Below, one piece after another: positions 46,035 through 55,241 of a stretch of DNA of 64,000 bases. The DNA comes from Bacteroidales bacterium (lineage in GTDB: Bacteria > Bacteroidota > Bacteroidia > Bacteroidales > GCA-2748055). Under the pieces are notes generated by a model. The model had not been told where the DNA came from. It was given only the letters and a program-made list of their open reading frames with translations, and ran no database searches. The stretch covers positions 164,134-228,133 of the forward strand of contig JACJXF010000002.1 of the NCBI GenBank assembly GCA_020636775.1, read 5' to 3'. Position 1 is the stretch's first letter. Every line of letters starts with the position of its first letter. A program made the position numbers and the translations under genes.

Positions 46035-46779
46035 TAACCTCATCTTTTATCCAGTCGTATCCTTTTTCTTCAAGCTCGTAAGCCAGGGTTTTATCTCCCG
46101 ATTTCACAATTCTTCCTTTGTAAAGTACATGCACAAAATCAGGTACTATATAGTCGAGTAAACGCTGATAATGAGTAATAACAATAGTAGCATTTTCAGG
46201 AGTATGGAGTTTGTTTACACCATTGGCAACTATTCTGAGGGCATCGATATCCAGACCTGAGTCGGTTTCGTCAAGTATAGCCAGTTTCGGCTCCAGCATA
46301 GCCATCTGGAAGATTTCATTCTTTTTTTTCTCACCACCTGAAAATCCTTCATTCACGGAACGGTTGGTCAGATTGGAATCGATCTCCACAATCTCTTTCT
46401 TTTCCCTCATCATCTTCAGGAAATCGCCCGAGGATAATGCTTCCTGACCCTGATATTTTCTTTTTTCATTCACCGCCGTACGCATAAAATTCACCATGCT
46501 AACACCGGGAATCTCCACAGGGTACTGGAATCCTAAAAACAGTCCGCTGCGCGCCCTGTCTTCAGGCGACATCTCCAAGAGGTCCTGCCCAAGGAAACTG
46601 ATGCTTCCGCCCGTTACATTAGCATATTCACGACCCGCCAGAGCCGATGCCAGGGTGCTTTTCCCTGATCCGTTCGGGCCCATTATAGCATGTATTTCGC
46701 CGGGTTTAACTTCCAGGCTTATCCCTTTCAGGATTTCTTTATCTTCGATGGAAACTTTTAAGTTTTTTATTGAAAGCAT
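46027..46779 (-). CDS. sufC: SufC Fe-S assembly ATPase
   Basis: A 250-residue ABC-type ATPase: Walker A GPNGSGKS (about residues 35-42), signature GFSGGEKKKNE, Walker B LAILDETDSGLDIDALR and His-switch VITHYQRLLDYI. The ETDSGLDIDAL form is diagnostic of SufC. It powers the SufBCD scaffold. It overlaps sufD, and is separated from sufB by an unusual 173-base repeat-rich spacer. Confidence 0.97.
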   Translation of the reverse strand: MLSIKNLKVSIEDKEILKGISLEVKPGEIHAIMGPNGSGKSTLASALAGREYANVTGGSISFLGQDLLEMSPEDRARSGLFLGFQYPVEIPGVSMVNFMRTAVNEKRKYQGQEALSSGDFLKMMREKKEIVEIDSNLTNRSVNEGFSGGEKKKNEIFQMAMLEPKLAILDETDSGLDIDALRIVANGVNKLHTPENATIVITHYQRLLDYIVPDFVHVLYKGRIVKSGDKTLAYELEEKGYDWIKDEVNA

Positions 46780-46813
46780 TATTTAATTTAGAATTTAGAA
46801 TTTTTTTATAAAC

Positions 46814-46941
46814 TTTTGCATTCACTATTTTGCATTCACTATTTTGCATTCACGCGAAGCGTGACCGTCGCTGCACTCCGTTCGCGCAAAGCGCGATCTC
46901 GTTTCACTCGATTTGCATTTCCTATTTTGCATTTTGCATTT
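46814..46941. repeat. Repeat-rich spacer between sufB and sufC
   Basis: A 14-base direct repeat TTTTGCATTCACTA occurs at 46814 and 46828, with a third partial copy at 46842; degenerate TTTTGCATTT copies follow near 46925-46941. Between them lies a GC-rich core with two perfect 6-bp-stem hairpins with 3-base loops, TCACGCGAAGCGTGA (46850-46864) and TCGCGCAAAGCGCGA (46882-46896). The arrangement resembles a REP-type palindromic element embedded in an AT-rich array, inside the suf transcription unit. Confidence 0.75.
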
Positions 46942-46952
46942 AACATTTTCTC

Positions 46953-48398
46953 CTACCCAACACTCCCCTCCAGCGTAATAGCCAGCAATTTCTGAGCCTC
47001 CACGGCAAACTCCATGGGTAATTTATTCAGTACTTCCTTGGCATATCCGTTTACAATAAGGCCAATGGCAGTTTCGGTATCAATCCCCCTCTGGTTACAA
47101 TAGAATATCTGGTCCTCACCGATTTTTGAGGTGGTGGCTTCGTGTTCAACAATGGCTGTTTTATTATCAACTTCAATATAAGGCCATGTATGTGCGCCGC
47201 ACTTATCGCCAAGCAAAAGTGAGTCGCACTGCGAATAATTGCGGGCATTCTCAGCGTTTTTCATCACTTTGACCAGGCCTCTGTAGGAATTCTCGCTTTT
47301 TCCTGCGGATATCCCTTTTGATATAATCGTGCTCTTAGTGTTTTTCCCGATATGAATCATCTTGGTACCGGTGTCGGCCTGCTGATGATTATTTGTAACG
47401 GCCACCGAATAAAATTCGGCTGTTGAATTATTACCCCTGAGGATGCAGCTCGGGTATTTCCATGTGATAGCAGATCCCGTTTCAACCTGGGTCCAGGATA
47501 TTTTAGAAAAATCGCCTTTGCACATTCCCCTCTTGGTAACGAAGTTATAAATACCACCTTTTCCGTTTTTATCACCCGGGTACCAGTTCTGAACGGTAGA
47601 ATATTTAACCTGTGCATGATCCATGGCAACAATTTCCACTATTGCAGCATGAAGCTGGTTTTCATCACGTCTTGGAGCGGTGCAGCCTTCGAGGTAAGAT
47701 ACATAACTTCCTTCTTCAGCAACTATAAGCGTTCTTTCAAACTGACCGGTATTGGCTGCATTTATCCTGAAATATGTGGAGAGCTCCATGGGACAGCGCA
47801 CTCCCTTTGGAATATAACAGAAGGATCCGTCGCTGAAAACAGCGGAGTTTAGCGCTGCAAAATAGTTGTCGGTATATGGAACCACAGAGCCCATATATTT
47901 TTTAATCAGGTCGGGATGATCTTTTACAGCCTCACTGAAAGAACAGAAAATAATTCCTTTTTCAGCTAGTGTCTCCCTGAAAGTAGTTTTTACCGATACG
48001 CTGTCCATAACTGCGTCAACAGCAACACCTGCAAGTGCCTTTTGTTCCTCGAGCGGGATGCCCAGTTTGTTAAAGGTATCAATCAGTTCAGGATCGACCT
48101 CATCCAGACTATTCAGTTTGGCGGATTGTTTAGGAGCGGAATAGTAGATTATATCCTGATAATTTATTTCAGGAAGTTTCAGGTGTGCCCATTCCGGCAT
48201 GGTCATTTTCTGCCAGTGGCGAAAAGCTTTTAGCCGGAATTCAAGCATCCATTCCGGTTCGTTCTTTTTGACTGATATCAGTGCAACTACTTCTTCACTT
48301 AGTCCTTTGGGAATTGTTTCCGCCTCAATATCAGTATAAAATCCATATTTGTACTCACTCTGCGTGAGATCATTCAGTATCTTGTTATTTTCACTCAT
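46953..48398 (-). CDS. sufB: SufB subunit of the SufBCD Fe-S scaffold
   Basis: A 481-residue protein with SufB landmarks: [81 protein letters not shown], and near the C-terminus [24 protein letters not shown] with conserved Cys and His. SufB is the main scaffold on which the Fe-S cluster is built. It is the first gene of sufBCDS, with a candidate promoter -7 element about 66 bases upstream. Confidence 0.97.
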   Translation of the reverse strand: MSENNKILNDLTQSEYKYGFYTDIEAETIPKGLSEEVVALISVKKNEPEWMLEFRLKAFRHWQKMTMPEWAHLKLPEINYQDIIYYSAPKQSAKLNSLDEVDPELIDTFNKLGIPLEEQKALAGVAVDAVMDSVSVKTTFRETLAEKGIIFCSFSEAVKDHPDLIKKYMGSVVPYTDNYFAALNSAVFSDGSFCYIPKGVRCPMELSTYFRINAANTGQFERTLIVAEEGSYVSYLEGCTAPRRDENQLHAAIVEIVAMDHAQVKYSTVQNWYPGDKNGKGGIYNFVTKRGMCKGDFSKISWTQVETGSAITWKYPSCILRGNNSTAEFYSVAVTNNHQQADTGTKMIHIGKNTKSTIISKGISAGKSENSYRGLVKVMKNAENARNYSQCDSLLLGDKCGAHTWPYIEVDNKTAIVEHEATTSKIGEDQIFYCNQRGIDTETAIGLIVNGYAKEVLNKLPMEFAVEAQKLLAITLEGSVG

Positions 48399-48463
48399 AG
48401 CTGTTTTCTTCTTGTAAAAATCCTACCCTTCAGCCTTTATTTAGATTAATTATAAATAGAGTG

Positions 48464-48471
48464 CAAATATA
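48464..48471 (-). promoter_or_regulatory. Candidate -7 element of the suf promoter
   Basis: On the minus strand this reads TATATTTG, matching the Bacteroidota consensus TAnnTTTG, 66 bases before the sufB start. A clear -33 TTG at the right spacing was not found. The divergent gap 48399-48771 otherwise holds the candidate SusR-like operator described next. Confidence 0.4.
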
Positions 48472-48627
48472 CAAAATTAATCACATTACTGTGCAGGATT
48501 TAAGAGGGTTTTAACATAAAATCACATAAGTTTAATGAAAACACTTTTTTGCGGTTTAAGGGGAAACAGAAGTTTAATTAAAATGGCTATATCCTGGTTC
48601 CTCAGTAATTAAGATTTCATCAAATAG

Positions 48628-48700
48628 TGACGTATTGCCAACTGACGTAATTTTGATGTAGTGGATTATTTTCCCTCAAAGCATGGATACCTTAAATTTG
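48628..48700 (+). promoter_or_regulatory. Candidate SusR-like operator and promoter of the GH-A gene
   Basis: TGACGTA at 48643 and TGATGTA at 48654 form a direct repeat with an 11-base period; another TGACGTA lies at 48628. A consensus -7 element TAAATTTG is at 48693-48700, 72 bases before the chosen ATG. The same repeat type occurs before three other transcription units of this locus. Confidence 0.5.
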
Positions 48701-48771
48701 CTTTTGTTTCAGGAATATTCAGAAATACTGATTATTGCTGTCAAACTATAAGTCCATTAAGCTTGATATCT

Positions 48772-50844
48772 ATGAAAAAGACTCTTTCACTCTTGCTGTT
48801 TCTTTTGGCCTCTGCTTCTGTATTTTCCCAGCCTGTTGCTGTAACCATTGTTACAAGCGATAATATTCATTACCAGATGATGAGAGCAGGAGAACCTTTT
48901 GTTCTGAAAGGAGGAGCCGGTTCATCACTTGAATTTCAAAAGGAGATGAGTCGCAGGGGAGGGAATTCCATTCGAACATGGGGAGTGGATTCGGGCAGCA
49001 AAACGCTTCTTGACTCAGCCCTGGCTAATGGCCTTACTGTTTCTCTTGGCCTGTGGGTCGGCAGGGAATCGGAAGGTTTCAATTACGATGATTCAATCGC
49101 GGTTTTAAACCAGTTAAATTCATTCAGGAACATAGTTCTTCAGTATAAGGATCATCCGGCGCTGCTTGCATGGGGCATTGGTAATGAGGTTGAGATCAAC
49201 GCTTCCAATATGAAGGTTTATAATGCCATAAACGATCTTTCTAAAATGATTCATGATGTTGACGGCAATCATCCTACTTATACGGCAACGGCAATGATTA
49301 GCACAAATAAGGCAAATATTATTGCTGAAAGAGCTCCGGATCTCGATTTTCTGGGAGTTAATGCATATGGGGGAATTGTTTCTGTTTACAATAGTATTGC
49401 TGCTTCCAATTTTAAGAAACCTTATATTCTCACTGAATGGGGAGTAAACGGGCCCTGGGAGGTTTCCAAGACATCTTTTGGTTCCCCTCTGGAGCAGACA
49501 AGTGCCTCCAAAGCTGCATCTGTTAAACAAAGGTATGAACAATATATATCTCCTTATATTGGCGGGAGATGCCTTGGGAGTTATGCCTTTTTATGGGGGT
49601 TTAAAACTGAAGCTACCAAAACCTGGTTTGGACTGTTTGTCGGTTCCGAAACTACTGAAATGATTGATGTGCTGGAGTATGAATGGACCGGCTCCTGGAA
49701 TGCAAACCGGGCTCCATCAATATCTTCACTGAAAGTTAATAATATTGCCCCAGAAAACAGCCTTGTAATTTCACACTCAGATGGTAACCTTATTTCCGTT
49801 ACTGCCAGCAATCCGGAAGGAGATCCTCTGAGCTATGAATTTCTAATATTGCCCGAATCCGGAACATCCGGAGTTGTAAGTATGCCCGGAGCCACTTTTG
49901 ATGCACTCCCCGGTATTATTACAAATATTAATGGAAATACGGCTAATTTGCGATTCACCCTGGCGGGCAACCTGCAAAATTACAGACTATACGCCTTTGC
50001 AAGAGACGGAAAAGGTCATGTTTCCTCCGCCAGTTTTCCCTTGCGTACCCAGCTTACGGATCAGGGGGCTATCGATTGGGAATTTTCTGCCATTAAGGAT
50101 GCCTATGTCAGGGGAGGAATCTATGAAAACACAAATTTTGGGAATACCGATCCTGAAGTCCTTGTCATTAAAAGAAGTGCGATTCCTGATTCCACAAGGC
50201 AAATCTACCTTCAGTTTGACCTGACAACAGCTCCTCCTGAATTTGAAAAGGTATGGCTCGAATGCTATGGAAGTACGAAAGTTGATGCTAAGATTCAGGT
50301 ACTTTCGGCAGGAACTGCCAGCTGGAACGAATCAGAAATAAACTGGCTTAACAAACCATCCTCAGCCAGTGGAACACTATCCGGCAGTGTGATTTCCGGT
50401 AATGAGGATTGGTACCGATGGGATCTTACGAACTATATTAAGGGACAATTGAACAGTAATAAGCACGTCCTTAATTTCATCCTTATCGGGAATGCTGATA
50501 ATCAGTCTGAGCCGGTTATTTTTAAAAGCAGTGAAACATCTAACGGACCTAAAATTGTTTTTTCCACTTCTAACGGGCTAAAAACGAATACTGATCAACT
50601 ATTCAATATTTATCCTAATCCGGCAGAGGAAATATTGTATCTAGAGTTTGGAAAAAATTTATCCAAAAACAGGCAGCTGAAAATTTATAGCTCCAACTCC
50701 CAATTGGTCAGAATTATCAATGTGCCGGATGGCATTGAAAAAATGCAGACTGATATTAGGAATTTTCAGCCGGGGCTGTATTTTGTAATTTTCGAAAACT
50801 CACACGGAATGGCAAGTCCGGGAGTAAGATTTGTAAAATACTAG
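48772..50844 (+). CDS. Clan GH-A glycoside hydrolase with DNRLRE-like module and T9SS domain
   Basis: A 690-residue secreted protein; ATG at 48772 gives MKKTLSLLLFLLASASVFSQ, while the 37-residue upstream extension contains the promoter region and is rejected. Residues about 25-330 form a TIM barrel with GGNSIRTWG, acid/base Glu139 in WGIGNEVE and nucleophile Glu222 in ILTEWG, as in GH2/GH5-type enzymes. An Ig-like stretch (about 335-430), a DNRLRE/CBM96-like module (about 438-610, DAYVRGGIYENTNFGN) and a T9SS domain (NIYPNPAEE) follow. Neighbouring GH16 suggests a beta-glucan substrate; the GH family cannot be fixed by eye. Confidence 0.82.
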   Translation: MKKTLSLLLFLLASASVFSQPVAVTIVTSDNIHYQMMRAGEPFVLKGGAGSSLEFQKEMSRRGGNSIRTWGVDSGSKTLLDSALANGLTVSLGLWVGRESEGFNYDDSIAVLNQLNSFRNIVLQYKDHPALLAWGIGNEVEINASNMKVYNAINDLSKMIHDVDGNHPTYTATAMISTNKANIIAERAPDLDFLGVNAYGGIVSVYNSIAASNFKKPYILTEWGVNGPWEVSKTSFGSPLEQTSASKAASVKQRYEQYISPYIGGRCLGSYAFLWGFKTEATKTWFGLFVGSETTEMIDVLEYEWTGSWNANRAPSISSLKVNNIAPENSLVISHSDGNLISVTASNPEGDPLSYEFLILPESGTSGVVSMPGATFDALPGIITNINGNTANLRFTLAGNLQNYRLYAFARDGKGHVSSASFPLRTQLTDQGAIDWEFSAIKDAYVRGGIYENTNFGNTDPEVLVIKRSAIPDSTRQIYLQFDLTTAPPEFEKVWLECYGSTKVDAKIQVLSAGTASWNESEINWLNKPSSASGTLSGSVISGNEDWYRWDLTNYIKGQLNSNKHVLNFILIGNADNQSEPVIFKSSETSNGPKIVFSTSNGLKTNTDQLFNIYPNPAEEILYLEFGKNLSKNRQLKIYSSNSQLVRIINVPDGIEKMQTDIRNFQPGLYFVIFENSHGMASPGVRFVKY

Positions 50845-50872
50845 CGTATTTCTATTCTAATCCAATATTTCT

Positions 50873-50910
50873 CTGAAAAGTACCCATCGGCCGGGATTCA
50901 GTCTTTTTTT
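50873..50910 (+). terminator. Intrinsic terminator after the GH-A gene
   Basis: CTGAA...TTCAG and an inner CCC...GGG pairing form a stem-loop followed by TCTTTTTTT, 28 bases after the stop codon. Confidence 0.55.
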
Positions 50911-51026
50911 ATGAATAAACAGTCTGTCACGAGCAATTTTTAAGTACTTCAAAACGCCATTTTTCGTTTAAAAATATTATTTATTATAGCAACTTAAAAC
51001 ACTTTAAATTAATAAGATATGTGTAT

Positions 51027-51089
51027 TGACGTAGTTCTGAAGTAAATTTTAAAATCCTTGACGAGTTTTTAAAGGGGTGGTTAATTTCC
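51027..51089 (+). promoter_or_regulatory. Candidate SusR-like operator and promoter of the three-module protein gene
   Basis: TGACGTA at 51027 and TGAAGTA at 51038 (11-base period) are followed at +21 by TGACGAG (51059) and a weak -7-like TAATTTCC at 51082. The stretch 51026-51065 aligns without gaps to 61798-61837, upstream of the fasciclin gene, with all three 7-base blocks at identical spacing. The rest of the 353-base gap 50845-51197 holds only the terminator of the preceding gene and A+T-rich sequence. Confidence 0.6.
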
Positions 51090-51197
51090 CCTGCCTAAGG
51101 CTATGTATTAAATTGTGTTGAATTTAAAATCGAGCTACATGCTTTTGCCGAAATTAAAATCTCAATTACGTTCTAATACTAATTAAAATTAAAAACC

Positions 51198-53549
51198 ATG
51201 AAGAAAATTTTACTGGGAACTCTGGTTATGCTTGCCTTTGTTAGTATGGGTTATGCGCAACCTGCAAAATTGTACTTCGATCTCGAAGGTACGGGCCCCA
51301 AGCCTGAATTTAAAAATCAGGGAGCAACTTTTAACGGAATTGTTGCCAATCCTCTCAAAGACGCGGTGAATGGTTCAGATAGCGTGGCCATGACAACAAC
51401 CGGTGCAAACGGCTATGACGGAATTTATATCACTTTGCCAAGTACCGTTTATTTAAAAGCGGATACAGTTTTTACCATGTTGGTATATAGTGCTACCTAT
51501 ACCGGAAGAACCCGCTTACAATTTGATGGCGGTGGAATCCCCTCCCAGAAAATTCAGGATGCAGGATACGTTACCGCTGGTGTATGGATGAAACTAAGCT
51601 TTCCTGTTTCAAAACTTTATGATGCAAAAATCAATAAAATTCTTTTCATTTTTGATGATGCTAAAACCCGCACAGCACCTCAGGAATGGTATTTCGATGA
51701 TCTTATGGGTCCGAATTTGTATGAAATACCTAAGACAATTGAGCCTGGTGTAATTTTTAATTCAAGCAGTAAACAACTTGACTTTACCGGTGCTGATGGT
51801 GCTATGTATTCTATTGCAAGAAACCCGCTGGTCTCTTATCCTAACAGCAATAACCCTTATGCCGGAAAAGCTGTAACAGGTACTACTGCTCATGCTGCCC
51901 TTACTGCTGGCATAAATGCACAGGTAGATTTTACTGATACCAAAATGCTTAGAATGAACGTTTATTCTGCTTCCACCGGCAATGTTACCTTAATGCTGGA
52001 AAAAGACGGAACTGCTGAGAAACTTTCACTTACAGCAAATTATGATACTCCAAATGCATGGAATTATCTCACTTTCGATGCCAGTGCAGCAAGCTTGAGA
52101 AATGATTGGGACAAAGTTTCCCTGATATTTGATGATGGCGAGGCTGTGCCTGGCGAAGTCTGGTATTTCGATGAACTGTCCGGGCCAAAGCTTACTGTTG
52201 CTTCAGATCCGAAGTTTGTTCTTAATACTGATTTTGAAACCATGGCAACAACGCCGGTTAAAGTATATGATGCCAACGGCGGTGCATTCGGAGGTGTAAA
52301 GGAAAATCCTTATCCTGCCGGAGCAAATACTTCAGACAGTGTTGGACTATTTATAAAAGGGAATCTTAATTATTCATGTATTATATGGTACCTGAGTGGT
52401 AATATTGACTGGAATCAGGGAAGAACCTTTAAAATGATGGTATACCATCCTGATTCAGTTGGTGTAATGCGTATTCAGGCAGAACATATTGATGGTGGTA
52501 CTCCTGAAGGAAACAAAATTAAGATGTTTGCGAATTATACCACGGCTGGTGAATGGCAGGAGCTTTATTTTAACCTGGATTCTTCTAATACTGCAAAACC
52601 TTCAGTACTTCCCGATAATTATTATGATCGCCTTTTGATTTCATTTGATAACAGGTCTGGTTTTGCGGGTGAAGAATGGTATTTTGATAATATCTATACA
52701 CCCGGTCTGACTCCTACTTATATTGTAAAGGCCTTATATACTCTTACTGTTAACGATGCCACTCCCGCTAAAGTTCAGGTGGATATTGACAACAACGGTA
52801 TGATGATGGATCTTTATGATGATGGTACTAACGGTGATGTTGCAGCTGGTGACAACATCTGGTCAAACCTGGTACTCGATGCTCTCGTTGGAGACCATAC
52901 AGTTGACATTTATGTTGATGATGTTCAAATAGCCAATGGAATGGACGCTCCCGTAGTTATTCCACCAAGCAGGGAAACTGTTAATGTAGCCTTTGATTAT
53001 ACTCCTCATGAGGTCCTCTTTAAAGTTACTGCTGTGAATTCTTCAGCTACCGACTTTAAAATTGATATCAATAATAGTGGTTCAAAAACTCAGTTGTATG
53101 ATGATGGCACACATGGTGACGTTACTGCTGGTGATAATGTATGGACAGTAAGTATGATGGAACTTCCATTTGGTGACCATGTATTTGATGTATTTGCTGA
53201 TGATGCACTGGTTAGCAATGGAGATAATGTAGCCTTTAATTTGCCTGAAACAGGTTATCCTTTGGATGTGGCATTTACTTACACTGGTACAGTCTCTGTT
53301 AAGGCTAACCTTGCTGGTAACATAAGTATTTACCCGAACCCGGCAATCGATAATATTAATATTTCCTCCGACAGAAGAATTTCTGCTTTGAAGATTTATA
53401 ATATAATTGGTTCTGAGATTATGAACGTTAATACCTTCGGGGAGAGTAAAGTAACAATAAATACTTCTGCATTTAAATCTGGTATCTATACAATAAAAAT
53501 CAGCGATGAAGCTGGAAATACCAGTATCAGAAAGTTCATTAAGAAGTAG
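51198..53549 (+). CDS. Secreted three-module protein with choice-of-anchor-like domains and T9SS domain
   Basis: A 783-residue protein: signal peptide (MKKILLGTLVMLAFVSMGYAQ), three homologous beta-sandwich modules (about 22-175, 183-335 and 340-515), each ending in a W-Y-F-D-[DEN] block (EWYFDDL, VWYFDEL, EWYFDNI), then two about 85-residue Ig-like domains with YDDGT-GDV-AGDN-W, and a T9SS domain (ISIYPNPAID). No catalytic motif is recognised. The modules resemble carbohydrate-binding jelly rolls, so surface binding of the target glycan is the simplest reading. GH16 follows 144 bases later, after a strong terminator. Confidence 0.8.
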   Translation: MKKILLGTLVMLAFVSMGYAQPAKLYFDLEGTGPKPEFKNQGATFNGIVANPLKDAVNGSDSVAMTTTGANGYDGIYITLPSTVYLKADTVFTMLVYSATYTGRTRLQFDGGGIPSQKIQDAGYVTAGVWMKLSFPVSKLYDAKINKILFIFDDAKTRTAPQEWYFDDLMGPNLYEIPKTIEPGVIFNSSSKQLDFTGADGAMYSIARNPLVSYPNSNNPYAGKAVTGTTAHAALTAGINAQVDFTDTKMLRMNVYSASTGNVTLMLEKDGTAEKLSLTANYDTPNAWNYLTFDASAASLRNDWDKVSLIFDDGEAVPGEVWYFDELSGPKLTVASDPKFVLNTDFETMATTPVKVYDANGGAFGGVKENPYPAGANTSDSVGLFIKGNLNYSCIIWYLSGNIDWNQGRTFKMMVYHPDSVGVMRIQAEHIDGGTPEGNKIKMFANYTTAGEWQELYFNLDSSNTAKPSVLPDNYYDRLLISFDNRSGFAGEEWYFDNIYTPGLTPTYIVKALYTLTVNDATPAKVQVDIDNNGMMMDLYDDGTNGDVAAGDNIWSNLVLDALVGDHTVDIYVDDVQIANGMDAPVVIPPSRETVNVAFDYTPHEVLFKVTAVNSSATDFKIDINNSGSKTQLYDDGTHGDVTAGDNVWTVSMMELPFGDHVFDVFADDALVSNGDNVAFNLPETGYPLDVAFTYTGTVSVKANLAGNISIYPNPAIDNINISSDRRISALKIYNIIGSEIMNVNTFGESKVTINTSAFKSGIYTIKISDEAGNTSIRKFIKK

Positions 53550-53609
53550 TCTAGTTAGTAATAGTGTTCCCAAGGGAAAGAAAAGTTTTATTCTTCCCTG
53601 ATCTTAATT

Positions 53610-53650
53610 AAAATACATGGAGTAGTATTACTCCATGTATTTTGTTTTTA
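53610..53650 (+). terminator. Strong intrinsic terminator
   Basis: A perfect 15-bp stem (AAAATACATGGAGTA paired with TACTCCATGTATTTT) with a 4-base loop GTAT, followed by TTTGTTTTTA, lies 60 bases after the three-module protein stop. Confidence 0.85.
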
Positions 53651-53693
53651 GGATGTATTAATAGTATTTTTAAAAATTATAATTCGACTTTAT

Positions 53694-54530
53694 ATGGAAA
53701 AATTGTCACCTTCGGATAATGGGAAAATTGATTGCTATCTCAGATTCTTTAAAGCAATGCTTCTATTTGGGTTCCTCTTGCTTCCCTTGGTTTCTGAAGC
53801 CCAGGAATACAAACTTGTGTGGTCTGATGAATTTAGTTTTCCAGGTCTGCCCGACACTACGAAATGGGGTTTAGTGATCGGCGGAAAGGGATGGGGCAAT
53901 GCTGAGCTGGAATATTACCGTGATGGAACCCATAATGCTGAAGTCAGGGATGGAAACCTAATTATTACTGCCAGAGCAGATTCTTTTGAAAACAGAGCCT
54001 ATACTTCTGCCCGCCTGACCTCAAAAATGAAAAACGAAGGATGGGTCTACGGGAAAATAGAAGCCCGTATTAAGCTTCCATATGGACAGGGAATCTGGCC
54101 TGCTTTCTGGATGCTTGGAACCTCAATTGATACGATTCGCTGGCCCCGGTGCGGAGAAATTGATATCATGGAGATGATTGGAGGAAATGGCAGGGAGAAT
54201 ACTGTACATGGAACCATTCATTTTGCTAACTCTGAAAGAAAACATGATTCCAGAGGGGGAAAGATTACTTTGGATAAGGGGAAATTCAGCGACGAATTTC
54301 ATGTGTACAGTATCGACTGGAGTCCGGACAGCATAAAATGGCTGGTTGATGGGAAACAATATTTTGCGACAGAAATCAATACGGAGGAATTTTCTGCATT
54401 TCATCATAAGTTTTTCATATTGCTGAATTTGGCTGTAGGCGGTTACTGGCCGGGAAATCCGGATGAAACTACTGTTTTCCCTCAGGAGATGAAAGTTGAT
54501 TATGTCAGGGTTTACCAGAAAGAAAACTAA
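53694..54530 (+). CDS. GH16 endo-beta-1,3(4)-glucanase (laminarinase-type)
   Basis: A 278-residue secreted enzyme with a signal peptide (hydrophobic 22-36, ending SEAQ). The jelly-roll carries WSDEFSFPG, GWGNAELEYY, GKIEARIKLPYGQGIWPAFWMLG and the catalytic motif EIDIMEM (nucleophile Glu155, Asp157, acid/base Glu160). The extra Met between Ile and Glu is the beta-bulge form of laminarinase-like GH16. It has no lipobox and no T9SS domain, so it may be periplasmic. No TGA[ACT]GTA repeat precedes it. Confidence 0.93.
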   Translation: MEKLSPSDNGKIDCYLRFFKAMLLFGFLLLPLVSEAQEYKLVWSDEFSFPGLPDTTKWGLVIGGKGWGNAELEYYRDGTHNAEVRDGNLIITARADSFENRAYTSARLTSKMKNEGWVYGKIEARIKLPYGQGIWPAFWMLGTSIDTIRWPRCGEIDIMEMIGGNGRENTVHGTIHFANSERKHDSRGGKITLDKGKFSDEFHVYSIDWSPDSIKWLVDGKQYFATEINTEEFSAFHHKFFILLNLAVGGYWPGNPDETTVFPQEMKVDYVRVYQKEN

Positions 54531-54539
54531 TCTTTGGTT

Positions 54540-55241
54540 TTATTGCACAGCAAAATCCTTTTTAAGATTTACTGAAATAATCCTGCAAAGCAGAGCCTGA
54601 CCCTCAGGATTCAGATGAATGCCATCAATTGTTATATAGGGAAATATATCATTCAGGGGATGATATATATCCAGGAAGGCAATATTTTGTTTCCGGGCTA
54701 AAGCACTGTACCCTTCCGTTAGTTTTTCAATTCTTTCACCGGCACCCCGATACTTTTCAGCAAGAACTGAATCATTGGAAGTTGGCAGAGGCGATACAAG
54801 CAATATATCCGGGGAGTAATTATAAAATGAATAAAACCTGTTAATGCAATTCAATAAGGAGTCCATATTCGATACCACTTCTTTCCCCTTTCCGTCGAAG
54901 ACCTTTTTACAGTCGTTGGTACCAAGCGCAACAATAACAATATCAGGCTTTACTACTCCATTGATATCCCTGTCGCCCGAGAGATAATGGTCGATATTCT
55001 TCAGGGTGTTTAAGTCGGCACGGCCATTATTGTCGAACCCTATTGTATTTCCCGGTATTGAATTATTAAAGACTCTGGCTTCGGGTAAAAAGTCCGTCAG
55101 CCTTTCCACCCAGCTATTCTCCATGGCAGCATTGGAATCGCCAATCACAATAATACTCTGTGAAAACAGACCAGGTATAAGTGCCAATAAGAAGAGGCTT
55201 ACAGAGAGCGCCTTGCTTATGTATAATCTTTTTTTATTCAT
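54540..55241 (-). CDS. SGNH-family hydrolase (GDSL-like), exported
   Basis: A 233-residue protein; ATG at 55241 gives a signal peptide (MNKKRLYISKALSVSLFLLALIPGLFSQ), while an earlier frame overlaps the neighbouring gene. SGNH blocks are visible: VIGDSNAAMENSW (Ser), NNSIPGNTIG (Gly), ALGTNDC (Asn) and DGIHLNPEG (Asp-His). It is likely an esterase or deacetylase acting on a substituted carbohydrate. Its start overlaps the alpha/beta hydrolase end by 8 bases, third gene of the GH31 operon. The GH16 gene is convergent, 9 bases away. Confidence 0.88.
   Translation of the reverse strand: MNKKRLYISKALSVSLFLLALIPGLFSQSIIVIGDSNAAMENSWVERLTDFLPEARVFNNSIPGNTIGFDNNGRADLNTLKNIDHYLSGDRDINGVVKPDIVIVALGTNDCKKVFDGKGKEVVSNMDSLLNCINRFYSFYNYSPDILLVSPLPTSNDSVLAEKYRGAGERIEKLTEGYSALARKQNIAFLDIYHPLNDIFPYITIDGIHLNPEGQALLCRIISVNLKKDFAVQ

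Noticed and set aside
48661..48771. 37-residue N-terminal extension of the GH-A hydrolase.
   Set aside because: It would place the signal peptide internally and cover the TAAATTTG promoter element; ATG at 48772 gives a normal signal peptide.
53082..53573. 163-codon open frame antisense to the end of the three-module protein.
   Set aside because: It overlaps the T9SS domain of a well-supported gene and reads as a Cys/Ile-rich shadow frame.
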